Assembly: GCA_032027145.1 (NCBI GenBank)
Contig: JAVSMP010000001.1
Coordinates: 1,702,903-1,766,902 of the forward strand
Reading direction: 5' to 3'
DNA from: Ignavibacterium sp.
GTDB lineage: Bacteria; Bacteroidota; Ignavibacteria; Ignavibacteriales; Ignavibacteriaceae
Length of the DNA: 64,000 nt
The position numbers were made by a program, and so were the translations under genes. The notes under the pieces were generated by a model. It saw nothing but the letters and a program-made list of their open reading frames with translations, ran no database searches and was not told the origin of the DNA. This document shows positions 53,003 to 62,182 of this stretch, piece by piece (the first letter of the stretch is position 1; every line of letters begins with the position of its first letter).

Positions 53003-53947
53003 TTAATTACTCCCTGAATACTTTCTAATCGGATTATAATCGCTGTCATTTGCTTCCACAAAGCCATATATAAATTCTTCATCCCAGTTTTTTACAAGGT
53101 TTTTATAATATGGTTTAGTTGAATCTATTTTAAGCAGTAATGATTTTATTGTTTCAATAACTTCTGCATCATAATTTTTTGCTGCAACGATTGGGGAGCC
53201 TGGTACAGGTTCGGAATAAGCAACTAATTTAAGATCACGATTTTTGTAATCTTTAAAAACTTTATCCTTCACTACTCCAACATCGTAGTTTCCATTTGTT
53301 ACCTGAAATACAACATTTTGATGGAATGGGAAGTTTTTTATTTCGATAAGATCTTTTTCAGAAACACCGATTTTTTTTAACTCATATTTAATAAGCCAGT
53401 TTCCTGAAAATGATTCCTGAGACGGCAAAGCAATTTTTTTTCCTACTATATCTTTTATAGTAATTATTCCACTGTTGTTTCTTGTAAAAAGAATAGAACT
53501 AAAAAATGGTTTATGATCTTCATTAAGTGGTTTTAATATTGGGACTATTCCGTACTGCTTGTGGGCATTTATGTAAAGCAAAGATCCGAAGAATGCAACA
53601 GATATATTTCCATTTATTAGCTGATCAACGGTTTCGCTGTATGATGTACTTAACTTAAGTTCAAAATGGTATTTGTCGTTCTGATTTAAATAATCTATAA
53701 TAGGTTGATATCCATTGAAGATTATATTAGGTGGATATCTGGATATAACACCTACATAACAAATTGGTTTCTTCAAATGATTTGTGTTTTCTATAGTATT
53801 AACTTCAGGACGAGTAATTGTCGAAATATCAACCACATAGTTATAGAATAAAACTGTACCTAAAATTCCTATTAAAAACACTGAGCTAATAAATATCAAA
53901 TACTTTTTTCGCATACTGACAGGAATATTTTTAAAATAATTATTCAT
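53003..53947 (-). CDS. Membrane-anchored PhnD-like (phosphate/phosphonate) binding protein
   Basis: The ATG at 53947 gives 314 residues; a longer frame to 54058 has an N-terminus that does not look like the family. A TM or uncleaved signal helix (about 15-34) is followed by a type II periplasmic binding fold. Its features are ICYVGVISRYPP, IDYLNQNDKYHFELKL, NGNISVAFFGSLLYINA, GKKIALPSQESFSGNWL and a DVGVVKD segment. This is the PhnD-type family that binds phosphonate, phosphite or phosphate. No permease genes accompany it, so it is more likely a sensor component for the kinase encoded 2 bases downstream than a transporter part. Confidence 0.8.
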   Translation of the reverse strand: MNNYFKNIPVSMRKKYLIFISSVFLIGILGTVLFYNYVVDISTITRPEVNTIENTNHLKKPICYVGVISRYPPNIIFNGYQPIIDYLNQNDKYHFELKLSTSYSETVDQLINGNISVAFFGSLLYINAHKQYGIVPILKPLNEDHKPFFSSILFTRNNSGIITIKDIVGKKIALPSQESFSGNWLIKYELKKIGVSEKDLIEIKNFPFHQNVVFQVTNGNYDVGVVKDKVFKDYKNRDLKLVAYSEPVPGSPIVAAKNYDAEVIETIKSLLLKIDSTKPYYKNLVKNWDEEFIYGFVEANDSDYNPIRKYSGSN

Positions 53948-54136
53948 CTTAGATACAAATACCAAACCGATTGCTAAAACTGAGCTTTCTTTTGTTAAAT
54001 TGATTAAATGCGGCGATATATCGCCAAAGTGACGACGAAAAATAGTCAAATAAAACATAATAGGTGTAATTTGGGGAGAAATACTTTTGTTTTTTTACAT
54101 TTTTAATCAACGATTTGCAAAAATCGAAAAATTTTT

Positions 54137-54153
54137 GGGGCACAAACATTGTC
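54137..54153 (+). promoter_or_regulatory. Possible sigma-54 (-24/-12) promoter
   Basis: GGGGCAC, then AAACA, then TTGTC approximates the sigma-54 pattern TGGCAC-N5-TTGC. The -24 GG and spacing fit, but the -12 GC is GT. It lies 41 bases before the start of the CYTH-like gene and faces away from the NtrC-type regulator operon. Confidence 0.3.
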
Positions 54154-54193
54154 TATTAAATGAAAACCAAATCATAAAAAAAAAGGAGTAATA

Positions 54194-54778
54194 ATGGAAA
54201 ATATCATACCGCGCTGGGAATGGCGCACCTTTACTAATGACCTGGGGAAGGCTGAAGAAAATATTCGTAAACATCCTGAAGGCAAAACCCGTGAAAGTGA
54301 TGAGGTATATATTCTCTCTGAAGTAAGTATGGATAATACAAAAGTTCGTGATGATCTGATGGACATTAAAACATTACAGCAAGTTAATGAGGATAGATTA
54401 GAGCAATGGCTTCCGATTATGAAAGGGACTTTTCCATTACCAGTTTCTGAAATTGAAAAAGTATTTAAATGCTTTAAAGTTGCTTTACCAAAATTTGAAC
54501 GAACTGAATATACTTTTCAACAATACATTGATGAGGTTATTAAACCATCTAAATTATTAAAAGCGGTTAATGTTCATAAAAAAAGGACTGGATTTACAAT
54601 TAATAATACAATTGTTGAAATTGCAGAAGTTACTGTTGATGGTAAAGTTATAAAAACTGCTGCTGTTGAAATGGAAGATCCTGCATTGGTAATAAAAACT
54701 GTAAGAGAACTTGAGTTGGATAAATTTCCAAATATTAATTACTTGCGCGGATTAAAAAATATGGTTGGAATGAAATAA
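54194..54778 (+). CDS. Probable divergent CYTH-like protein
   Basis: This 194-residue protein resembles a CYTH triphosphate tunnel fold in outline: PRWEWRTF in place of the opening ExExK strand, then VYILSE, NTKVRDDLMDIKTL, and a later strand pair HKKRTGFTI and TIVEIAEVTVDG. The conserved acidic/basic tunnel residues are only partly kept, so activity on polyphosphate or triphosphates is doubtful. AAAAGGAG precedes the ATG. It lies 11 bases before a clear CYTH gene, and paired CYTH genes support but do not prove the call. Confidence 0.5.
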   Translation: MENIIPRWEWRTFTNDLGKAEENIRKHPEGKTRESDEVYILSEVSMDNTKVRDDLMDIKTLQQVNEDRLEQWLPIMKGTFPLPVSEIEKVFKCFKVALPKFERTEYTFQQYIDEVIKPSKLLKAVNVHKKRTGFTINNTIVEIAEVTVDGKVIKTAAVEMEDPALVIKTVRELELDKFPNINYLRGLKNMVGMK

Positions 54779-54789
54779 GGAGAATTTTT

Positions 54790-55257
54790 ATGGCAAAAGA
54801 AATTGAAAAAAAGTTTTTGGTTAAAGGGGAGTTCAAAAACCTTGCAAGCAAACAAACAAGGATTGTTCAGGGTTATTTGTCATCTGTTCCCGAAAGAACT
54901 GTAAGAGTCAGAATTAAAGGAGATAAAGGATATATCACAGTTAAAGGGATTGGAAATGCTTCGGGCGCAAGCAGGTATGAATGGGAAAAAGAAATTCCCA
55001 CATCTGAAGCGGAAGAGCTTTTAAAAATCTGTGAACCTGGTGTTATTGATAAAACAAGATATTTAGTAAAAGTTGATAATCATACTTTTGAAGTTGATGA
55101 GTTTTATGCAGATAATCAAGGATTGGTTTTAGCTGAATTAGAATTATCCTCAGAGGATGAAGTATTTAATAAACCATCGTGGTTAGGAGAAGAAGTAACC
55201 GGAGATGTTAAGTACTATAATGCTATGCTGATGAAAAATCCGTTTACAAAGTGGTAA
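54790..55257 (+). CDS. CYTH domain protein, probable inorganic triphosphatase
   Basis: This 155-residue protein is a standard CYTH domain: it starts EIEKKFLVKG (the ExExK signature), then QGYLSSVPERTVRVRIKGDKGYITVKG, an EKEIP strand, DKTRYLV and EVDEFYADNQGLVLAELEL. The charged residues lining the tunnel are present. The family includes triphosphatases, thiamine triphosphatase and class IV adenylate cyclase; single-domain bacterial members mostly hydrolyse inorganic tripolyphosphate. Its place among phosphate genes favours that. GGAG precedes the ATG. Confidence 0.88.
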   Translation: MAKEIEKKFLVKGEFKNLASKQTRIVQGYLSSVPERTVRVRIKGDKGYITVKGIGNASGASRYEWEKEIPTSEAEELLKICEPGVIDKTRYLVKVDNHTFEVDEFYADNQGLVLAELELSSEDEVFNKPSWLGEEVTGDVKYYNAMLMKNPFTKW

Positions 55258-55291
55258 ACAATCTAATTTCTTTTAAACTAGCTGAGGAATA

Positions 55292-56884
55292 ATGACTAAA
55301 GCTGACATTCTTGATATGAGTAATTATCGTATCGAAAAACTGCCGAAACGAAAAAAATCAGAATTTGAAAAAAGACTTGCATTTATTGGTTCATTACTGG
55401 CTATTGCAGCATTTATCTTATTTGCATTTGTAATCAAACTGCCTTTTCTTGAATCAATAAATCCAAATGAAATTGTTTCTGATACTGCAAAGAATGTGTA
55501 TAATAAGATAGGTTCAACTGCATTTATAAGAAATAATGAGTTTATGCTTGCGATATTTGCTGCATCCATTATTTTATGGATGACAGAAGCAATACCTAAT
55601 TATCTAACATCTTTAATTTTAATTATATCGTTAGTTCTAACCGGAATATTACCTGAGAAAACTGCTTATGCACAACTTGGGCATCCTGTTATGTGGCTTA
55701 ATATTATGTCATTTGTTCTTGCTAGTATGCTGGTAACAACCGGACTTGCAAAACGATTTGCGCTTTGGCTGATTGTAAAGTTTGGTAAAAATGCTAGTAC
55801 AATATTTATAACTTTTATAATAATTAATCTGGTTCTTTCAGCATTTATCTCAGCGACAACAGCTAAAGCAGCAATACTGCTTCCTATCTTTATGGTTATT
55901 GCCGCAATCTATGGCGCACAAAGCGGGGTAAACAGAAATAATTTTGGAAGAAGTATTGTACTGCAGAATTTATTAAATATTAATATAGGTGCTGGTGCAT
56001 TTGTAACAGGTGCCGGTGCTAATCTGTTAGGTGCAGCGCTTCTTGGCAGTGCAATTCAGGGAAATATTTATTTTGGTCAATGGATGATGGCGATGCTGCC
56101 TTATGTTATTCTGCTTATGATCATTGGCTATTTTGTTGCTATGAAAATATTTTTTCCATTAAAACCGGAAGAAAGATTACCGCAAATTGAAGGCGGAATG
56201 GAAAGGTTAAAAACTGAGTATGAAAAACTTGGACCTTTAAGTCATAATGAAATAAAATCAGCTTTTATTTTTATTACCATTTTGGGTCTGTGGGCAACTG
56301 ATAATATTCATGGAATAAGCGCAACTGCTGTAGCATTTGTTGGGGCTATTGTAGCTTTGTTACCTAAAATTGGTATTGTAAAATGGAATGAGGTTGATAT
56401 TCCCTGGCACCTGATGTTATTCTCTGCAGGCGCTTATACTTTGGGAGCAGCATTGGACGAAACTGATTTGCCGTCTATTTGTGTAAATGCCTTTTTTAAT
56501 TCATTGGGAATCGGAAACCAATCACAATTCTGGGTACTATATTTATTTTTAACAGGTGTTATGATTTTTAGTGCTCTAATTTTTCAATCAAAAACCATGA
56601 GAGCAATGATATTTATTCCGATTGCTATTGGTGTGGCAAACAGATTTGGATTTGATGTAGTTAGTTTAGCTCTTCCCGTTGCGTTTATGAATATTCATGT
56701 TTATGTGCTTCCTTTTAACAGTAAACCGGCTGCTCTTTTATATGAAACTGATCAGTATAGTTTAACTGATACTTTTAAATACGGTCTTACAATAATGATA
56801 ATCGGCTGGATACTGGTAATAGCAGCCGGCGAAACCTGGTTTAGATATCTTGGTATTACACCCAATGGAGTATTTGGTATTTAA
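55292..56884 (+). CDS. DASS/SLC13 family anion symporter
   Basis: This 530-residue protein has about 12 TM helices. WMTEAIPNYLTSLILI near residue 95 is the typical WWxTEAxP-type motif of the DASS family; LSAFISATTAKAAILLPI and the C-terminal PVAFMNIHVYVLPFNSKPAALLY mark the two substrate/sodium-binding loops. Members carry dicarboxylates, sulfate or, in some cases, phosphate with sodium. The substrate cannot be told. An N-terminal cytoplasmic stretch of about 30 residues is basic. It lies 34 bases after the CYTH gene. Confidence 0.82.
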   Translation: MTKADILDMSNYRIEKLPKRKKSEFEKRLAFIGSLLAIAAFILFAFVIKLPFLESINPNEIVSDTAKNVYNKIGSTAFIRNNEFMLAIFAASIILWMTEAIPNYLTSLILIISLVLTGILPEKTAYAQLGHPVMWLNIMSFVLASMLVTTGLAKRFALWLIVKFGKNASTIFITFIIINLVLSAFISATTAKAAILLPIFMVIAAIYGAQSGVNRNNFGRSIVLQNLLNINIGAGAFVTGAGANLLGAALLGSAIQGNIYFGQWMMAMLPYVILLMIIGYFVAMKIFFPLKPEERLPQIEGGMERLKTEYEKLGPLSHNEIKSAFIFITILGLWATDNIHGISATAVAFVGAIVALLPKIGIVKWNEVDIPWHLMLFSAGAYTLGAALDETDLPSICVNAFFNSLGIGNQSQFWVLYLFLTGVMIFSALIFQSKTMRAMIFIPIAIGVANRFGFDVVSLALPVAFMNIHVYVLPFNSKPAALLYETDQYSLTDTFKYGLTIMIIGWILVIAAGETWFRYLGITPNGVFGI

Positions 56885-56939
56885 TATTATAAATTATACT
56901 ATGTTTCGATTCATAGTTAATCTTTTTAAGGAATAAAAA

Positions 56940-57578
56940 ATGTTTTTAAAGAAAACCAGAAAACTCGAGATACAAATTGATGAATATCTTGATTTAGTAA
57001 TAAAAGGGGGGCTAGTATTTAAACTTGGTATTAAATGCTATCTGGATAATCAGATGACTGAATTTGAAAGTCATCTTAAAGATTTAAGAAAGATCGAAGA
57101 AAATGCAGATGATTTAAGAAGGAACATAGAGATAAAACTTTATACCAGAACTCTAATTCCTGAAGCACGAGGAGACGTATTGGGGTTGTTAGAAAGCTGT
57201 GATAAAGCACTAAACATTACAACAGATACTCTGCTTGAATTCTCTGTTGAAATTCCGACAATCGTAAATGAACTTAAACCTGGCTTTTTGGAACTTGCTG
57301 ATAGCTCAATCTCTTGTCTTGAAAATACAGTAAGCGGTATAAGGTCTTATTTCAGAAATATTGATGCTGTAAGGGATTATGTAACCAAAGTTCAGTTTTA
57401 TAAAAAGGAAACCAATAAGATTGCCGAAAAAATTAAACGCGCAGTTTACAGAACTGATAATGATTTAAGTTTTAAAATTCATATTCGCTACTTCGCATTT
57501 CATATCGAAAGAATAGCTGAACAGTCTGAAGATGTTTGTGACAGATTATCAATTGCAATAATTAAAAGGCTGGAGTAG
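56940..57578 (+). CDS. PhoU-like (DUF47) phosphate transport regulator
   Basis: A 212-residue all-helical protein of the DUF47/TIGR00153 type, with a LRKIEENADDLRRNIEIKLY segment (acidic metal-binding helix) and, near the C-terminus, HIRYFAFHIERIAEQSEDVCDRL. These PhoU-like proteins are nearly always encoded before a PiT transporter and are thought to control it. Here the PiT gene starts 2 bases after the stop. It is cytoplasmic, probably membrane-associated through its partner. Confidence 0.9.
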   Translation: MFLKKTRKLEIQIDEYLDLVIKGGLVFKLGIKCYLDNQMTEFESHLKDLRKIEENADDLRRNIEIKLYTRTLIPEARGDVLGLLESCDKALNITTDTLLEFSVEIPTIVNELKPGFLELADSSISCLENTVSGIRSYFRNIDAVRDYVTKVQFYKKETNKIAEKIKRAVYRTDNDLSFKIHIRYFAFHIERIAEQSEDVCDRLSIAIIKRLE

Positions 57579-57580
57579 AA

Positions 57581-59074
57581 TTGAGTATTTCAGTATTGTT
57601 TTTCATATCGAGTGCTTTGTTTCTTGGCTGGGCAGCCGGTGCAAATAATGCAGCAAATCTTTTTGGTACTGCAGTTATTTCAAAAATGGTCAAATTCAGA
57701 ACAGCTGCTATCGTAGCTGGTATTTTTGTTATACTTGGATCTGTTATCAGCGGCGCAGGAACAACTGAAACACTAACTGATCTTGGATCAGTAAATGCTT
57801 TAGCAGGAAGTTTTGCAGTTGCAGTTGCTGTAGGTATTTCTATTATTTTGATGATTCGTGCAAAAGTACTGGTTTCATCTTCTCAGGTTATTTTGGGTGG
57901 AATAATTGGCTGGAATTTATTTACTGGTTCACCAACTGATAATAATGCCCTTTATAAAATCTTATCCAGTTGGGTCGCATCTCCGATTATTGCTGCAATA
58001 TTTGGGTTTATATTATTTAAGATCGTCAAGAATACTGTACTCAAATGGAAAATCCATCTTTTAGAACTTGATACTTATACACGCATTGGGCTTATTATTG
58101 CCGGAGCTTTAGCTGCATATTCTTTTGGGGCAAATAATATTGCAAATGTAATGGGAATGTTTGTTGATTCAGCACATCTGCCGGATTTGAATGTGGGCAG
58201 TGTTTTTAGTTTAAATGGAGAACAGCAATTATTTTTCTTTGGCGGGGCAGCAATCGCAGTAGGAATTTTTACTTACGGTACAAATGTAATGGATACCGTT
58301 GGAGAAGACTTTACTAAAATATCCCCGATTACAGGGCTTGTTGCAATTTCAGCCGAGATTATTGTGCTCTTTTTATTTACCTCACAACGACTTGAACAAT
58401 TTTTGTTAGAAAATAATTTACCAACAATTCCACTTGTTCCGCTTTCAATAACTCAGGCATTTATAGGCGCGATCATTGGAACAGGCTTGGCAAAGGATCC
58501 TCATTCAATAAATTTTAGAGTAGTTGGCAGAATGGTAGTGGGATGGGCTGTTGCACCGGTAACAGCAGCTTTAATAACAGTCATATCTCTTTTCTTTATT
58601 CAGAATGTTTTTGAGCAAACTGTCGTAATTCCAGAGCCTTATGAAATTACAAAATCTGTAATAATTAAGTTAGAGTCTGAAGGAATTGATGCTGAGAAGA
58701 TTGAAGATCTGTCGGATAAAAGATTTTTTAATAAGAAAGAATTTCGAAATGAAATTTTAAAAAGACATGACTATACCAATGAACAGTTATACAACATATT
58801 TACATATTCACTGATTGACAGCTTTGTAGTTGATTCAAATCTGATAAACAGCAGATTACACTCACCTGAGTATTCTAAAGCGGAAATTGATTTTCTGAAG
58901 TCTCTTCACTCAAAAAGATATTCACACAAAATCAATTTTGAAAAAGATGTTTTTCAGGCAAATGGTTTATGGCAGACCACAGGAGATAAATTAACTGATA
59001 AAAAAAATGAAGATAAAAAACTATTAATCGAACAGTTATTTAGAATTAAAGAATCAAATAAATCACATAATTAG
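57581..59074 (+). CDS. pit: PiT family inorganic phosphate transporter
   Basis: This 497-residue transporter carries the duplicated PiT signature GANNAANLFGTA (near residue 21) and GANNIANVMG (about residue 185), with about ten TM helices. The residues after about 350 form a soluble, charged tail of about 145 residues that is longer than in E. coli PitA. It moves phosphate (often as a metal complex) with protons or sodium. The start is TTG 57581, with GGAG five bases upstream; the gene is tightly linked to the PhoU-like gene. Confidence 0.92.
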   Translation: MSISVLFFISSALFLGWAAGANNAANLFGTAVISKMVKFRTAAIVAGIFVILGSVISGAGTTETLTDLGSVNALAGSFAVAVAVGISIILMIRAKVLVSSSQVILGGIIGWNLFTGSPTDNNALYKILSSWVASPIIAAIFGFILFKIVKNTVLKWKIHLLELDTYTRIGLIIAGALAAYSFGANNIANVMGMFVDSAHLPDLNVGSVFSLNGEQQLFFFGGAAIAVGIFTYGTNVMDTVGEDFTKISPITGLVAISAEIIVLFLFTSQRLEQFLLENNLPTIPLVPLSITQAFIGAIIGTGLAKDPHSINFRVVGRMVVGWAVAPVTAALITVISLFFIQNVFEQTVVIPEPYEITKSVIIKLESEGIDAEKIEDLSDKRFFNKKEFRNEILKRHDYTNEQLYNIFTYSLIDSFVVDSNLINSRLHSPEYSKAEIDFLKSLHSKRYSHKINFEKDVFQANGLWQTTGDKLTDKKNEDKKLLIEQLFRIKESNKSHN

Positions 59075-59108
59075 AATTATTTAACAACAACAATTCAATG
59101 GAGAAATA

Positions 59109-60386
59109 ATGAAAAATAATAAAAGAAGTTTCATAGCTTTCGGCTTAATTCTATTCTTTTTCATCAGCACCATAAACATTTTAGCTCAGGAAGTTCCAGG
59201 CGGATCGCAGAAAGTACCGCTTGGCGGCGAAGTACGTAATGGTAAACTTTTGTTCAAGTCTGATGATGGAAATTTCAGCTGGTGGTTCGACGCAAGAGTA
59301 CAGTTTGATGGGGCTATGTATTTTGAAAACAAAAATGCTTTAAGTAATGGCACTCATTTCAGACGTGTAACTTTTGCCTTAAAAACACAACTGTGGAAAG
59401 ACTGGAATGCTGAGGTTGATATGGGTTTGAATGAAGCCGTGGATACTAAATCCCAGATCAAACTTAGAGATGCATGGGTCAAATATACTTTTCCTAAATT
59501 CAATCTTGCAATTCAAGCTGGTAACTTTAAAGAACCATTTGGTATGGAAAGATTAAATAGTTCAAGATTGTTGCCATTTCTTGAAAGATCTGCTATAACA
59601 AACGCAATGGCATTAGGTAGAAGAGTTGGAGTTTCAGCTAGATATTGGACAGATTTTGCACAAATTACCGCAGCTGTTATGGGGCACGAAACAGGAACCA
59701 GAATTGATAAAGGGCAAAGGGATGAAACATTTTCTGCAAATATAAGAGCATCTTTGGCTCCAATAAATAACTTCGGTGAAAACCTGCATGTTGGATTAGC
59801 CTATTCTTATAAAATACCTGATGTAGTATCGGATATGAGACCAAATACGATTGAAATGAATGCGAGAGTAGAATCGTATGTTTTTAATCCTAAATTTCTT
59901 CACACTGGTGATATCTCAAATGTAAACTATTATGATAGATATGGATTTGAGTTTTTGTATATAAGAGGTCCATTCCTTTTACAATCTGAATTCCTTGGCA
60001 CAAGTATCTACAGATGGTACGGCAATCCGACAGTAAATCTTAAAGGCGGATATGTAACAGCATGCTGGGTGATTACAGGTGAGAATAGATATTATTATGT
60101 TGATGAAGGAGAAGTTGGTCCTATTGAAGCACCAAAAAACTCTTTTGGAGCTTTTGAATTAGCAGCACGTTACAGTGTTACTAATCTAAACGATCTTGAT
60201 GCTGGTGTAAAAGGCGGACAGGCAAACCAGTTAATGCTTGGGCTGAATTACTATCCTAACACAAATATTAAAATTCAGTTTAATTATTCAATGGTTAATC
60301 ATGATCAGTTTGCAACTAGAAAAGGTAATCTCATAGGTGATGATGACTTCTCATTTATTCAAATGAGAGTTCAGGCAGCATTTTAA
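59109..60386 (+). CDS. OprO/OprP-like phosphate-selective porin
   Basis: This 425-residue outer membrane protein has a signal peptide (about 1-26, ending near LAQ). A beta-barrel with alternating aromatic strands follows: FSWWFDARVQFDGAMYF, FRRVTFALKTQLWKDWNAEVD, KLRDAWVKY and AGNFKEPFGMERL. It ends in Phe (MRVQAAF), as outer membrane barrels do. The AGNFKEPFG segment is typical of the porin O/P family. With the PiT gene 34 bases upstream, uptake of phosphate or polyphosphate is likely. Confidence 0.86.
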   Translation: MKNNKRSFIAFGLILFFFISTINILAQEVPGGSQKVPLGGEVRNGKLLFKSDDGNFSWWFDARVQFDGAMYFENKNALSNGTHFRRVTFALKTQLWKDWNAEVDMGLNEAVDTKSQIKLRDAWVKYTFPKFNLAIQAGNFKEPFGMERLNSSRLLPFLERSAITNAMALGRRVGVSARYWTDFAQITAAVMGHETGTRIDKGQRDETFSANIRASLAPINNFGENLHVGLAYSYKIPDVVSDMRPNTIEMNARVESYVFNPKFLHTGDISNVNYYDRYGFEFLYIRGPFLLQSEFLGTSIYRWYGNPTVNLKGGYVTACWVITGENRYYYVDEGEVGPIEAPKNSFGAFELAARYSVTNLNDLDAGVKGGQANQLMLGLNYYPNTNIKIQFNYSMVNHDQFATRKGNLIGDDDFSFIQMRVQAAF

Positions 60387-60404
60387 ATTTTTAAGGAGAA
60401 AAAA

Positions 60405-61325
60405 ATGAAAAAAATTATTTTTGTATTATTTATTATAACTTCAGGCATATTTTTATCTTGTTCAAGAGACGAACCATTTGTTGCTCCACCGCCTCCTCCA
60501 CCGGCAGCGCCTGATATCAAGATTAATGAAATATATTCAAGAGGTACAGTTGGCAACGAAGATTGGGTTGAAATATATAATCCGGATAATACTTCTAAAG
60601 ACATTAGCGGATATAAAATTTATGATAATGGCGGACAATCCGGAACAAAACCTAAGAAAGAATTTCCTGCAGGAACAATTATACCTGCCGGCGGATTGTT
60701 AGTAATTATTGTTGATGATACAACTGACAGCGGTTTTGGTTTATCAGCTGGTGGTGAACAAATTTGGCTGGAAAAATCAGATGGAACTGTTATTGATAAT
60801 ATTACTTTTCCTGCACTTGGGGTTGATACTTCCTATGGAAGAAAACCTGATGGATCTAATAATTGGGAAAAACTTTCTCCACCAACTAAAGGAGCATCCA
60901 ACGGCAGTGGTGGTGGTGCAGTTCTTCCATTAGTTATGAATGAAATTTATTCCAGAGGTACAGTAAATGACCCAGATTGGATTGAAATTTATAACCCAAA
61001 CCCCATCCAAGTAGATTTATCCGGATATAAGATTTATGATAGTGGTGGAAATAGCGGTTCCAAACCTAAAAAAGAGTTTCCAGCGGGTACATTTATACCG
61101 GCAAATGGCTTTTATGTAATTGTTACAGATGATGCTGATGCAAGCGGTTTTGGATTATCTAGTGGAGGAGAATCTGTTTGGTTTGAAAATTCCAGTGGAA
61201 CTGTAATAGATAATATTGATTTTCTATCAATGGATGTTACACAGTCTTATGGAAGATATCCGGATGGAAGTACAAATTGGCAGATATTAGGTACAATTAC
61301 TAAGGGTGCACCAAACCAGCAGTAA
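60405..61325 (+). CDS. Lipoprotein with two lamin-tail domains
   Basis: This 306-residue protein has a lipoprotein signal (lipobox IFLSC), a proline-rich stretch (PPPPPPAAP) and two tandem lamin-tail domains at about 40-165 and 175-304. Each has a NEIYSRGT opening, DWVEIYNP or DWIEIYNP, SGYKIYDNGG, then GLSAGGE and SYGR.PDGS. Lamin-tail domains occur in secreted nucleases and surface proteins and may bind DNA or other polymers, but no catalytic domain is attached here. It is a paralogue of the gene at 62183. Confidence 0.85.
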   Translation: MKKIIFVLFIITSGIFLSCSRDEPFVAPPPPPPAAPDIKINEIYSRGTVGNEDWVEIYNPDNTSKDISGYKIYDNGGQSGTKPKKEFPAGTIIPAGGLLVIIVDDTTDSGFGLSAGGEQIWLEKSDGTVIDNITFPALGVDTSYGRKPDGSNNWEKLSPPTKGASNGSGGGAVLPLVMNEIYSRGTVNDPDWIEIYNPNPIQVDLSGYKIYDSGGNSGSKPKKEFPAGTFIPANGFYVIVTDDADASGFGLSSGGESVWFENSSGTVIDNIDFLSMDVTQSYGRYPDGSTNWQILGTITKGAPNQQ

Positions 61326-61339
61326 TTGTTTTATTTTTC

Positions 61340-61372
61340 AGAGAACCAAACATTGTTTGGTTCTCTTTATTT
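61340..61372 (+). terminator. Rho-independent terminator
   Basis: AGAGAACCAAAC (61340-61351) and GTTTGGTTCTCT (61355-61366) form a perfect 12-bp stem with a 3-base loop, followed by TTATTT. It separates the two-domain lamin-tail gene from the next gene and lies only 13 bases before its start. Confidence 0.75.
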
Positions 61373-61378
61373 AAAAGT

Positions 61379-62149
61379 ATGGATATGCTAAATAAATTAA
61401 GATTCTTTTTCTTATTGATCATAACTCAGATACAGTTCTTTTTGCCAGGATGTTCAAGAGATAATCCTGCTGTTGTAACTGATACAAAAACAATTAATAA
61501 GATTTTCCCACTCGAAGAATATAATTTAGATATTCCTGAACCATCAGGTATTACATATAATTCCAAGAATAATACTCTTATGGTTGTTTCAGATGGCGAA
61601 TCAAATATTTATGAGATTGCTTTTAATGGAGCAATATTAAATAGTATTCCTACTTCAGGATCAGATATGGAAGGTATAACACTATCAAAAAACTGCGATA
61701 CAATTTTTGTGGTTGAAGAAAAAAAGAAACTTGTTACAGCATTTGATTTATCAGGAAACAAGATTACCTCATTTAGTGTTAACGTTTCTACTTCTGATAA
61801 TCATTCACTTGAAGGGATATCATTAAATATATTAACTAATGAATTATTCGTTATAAATGAAAAAAATCCTCAAATGATATTGAAGTTTTTAAACAAACAA
61901 GAACTATGGCGAAAATCAATTGCATACACTTTGGATATTTCGGATATTTGTTATGATGAAACTTCAAATTGTATATGGATAATTAGTGATGAGTCTAAAA
62001 GGATATTAAAGCTTTCAACTACCGGAGAACTTCTTAAAGAGTGGGAAATACCATTTACAAAAGGAGAGGGGATTACAATTGTAAATGAGAAAATATATGT
62101 TGTTAATGATTCCAATAGTAAAATGTATGTTTTCCAAAAACCTAATTAG
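61379..62149 (+). CDS. SdiA-regulated-like beta-propeller lipoprotein
   Basis: This 256-residue protein has a lipoprotein signal (lipobox FLPGC) and repeated short strand blades: EPSGITYNSKNNTLMVVSD, SDMEGITL, SLEGISLNILTNELFVINE and a late GEGITIVNEKIYVVND. The SGITY and EGI repeats match the SdiA-regulated (YjiK-like) family, related to phytase-like propellers. No catalytic residues could be assigned. It would sit on the outer membrane. It starts right after a terminator, so it may have a weak or overlapping promoter. Confidence 0.7.
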   Translation: MDMLNKLRFFFLLIITQIQFFLPGCSRDNPAVVTDTKTINKIFPLEEYNLDIPEPSGITYNSKNNTLMVVSDGESNIYEIAFNGAILNSIPTSGSDMEGITLSKNCDTIFVVEEKKKLVTAFDLSGNKITSFSVNVSTSDNHSLEGISLNILTNELFVINEKNPQMILKFLNKQELWRKSIAYTLDISDICYDETSNCIWIISDESKRILKLSTTGELLKEWEIPFTKGEGITIVNEKIYVVNDSNSKMYVFQKPN

Positions 62150-62182
62150 TTATATTTTTTTAATAATTGCCCAGGAGTTTAT

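Noticed and set aside
53948-54058. Longer start for the PhnD-like protein
   Set aside because: The extra residues are not signal-like and the next ATG gives a normal anchored binding protein. Not fully excluded, since neither start has a strong ribosome site.
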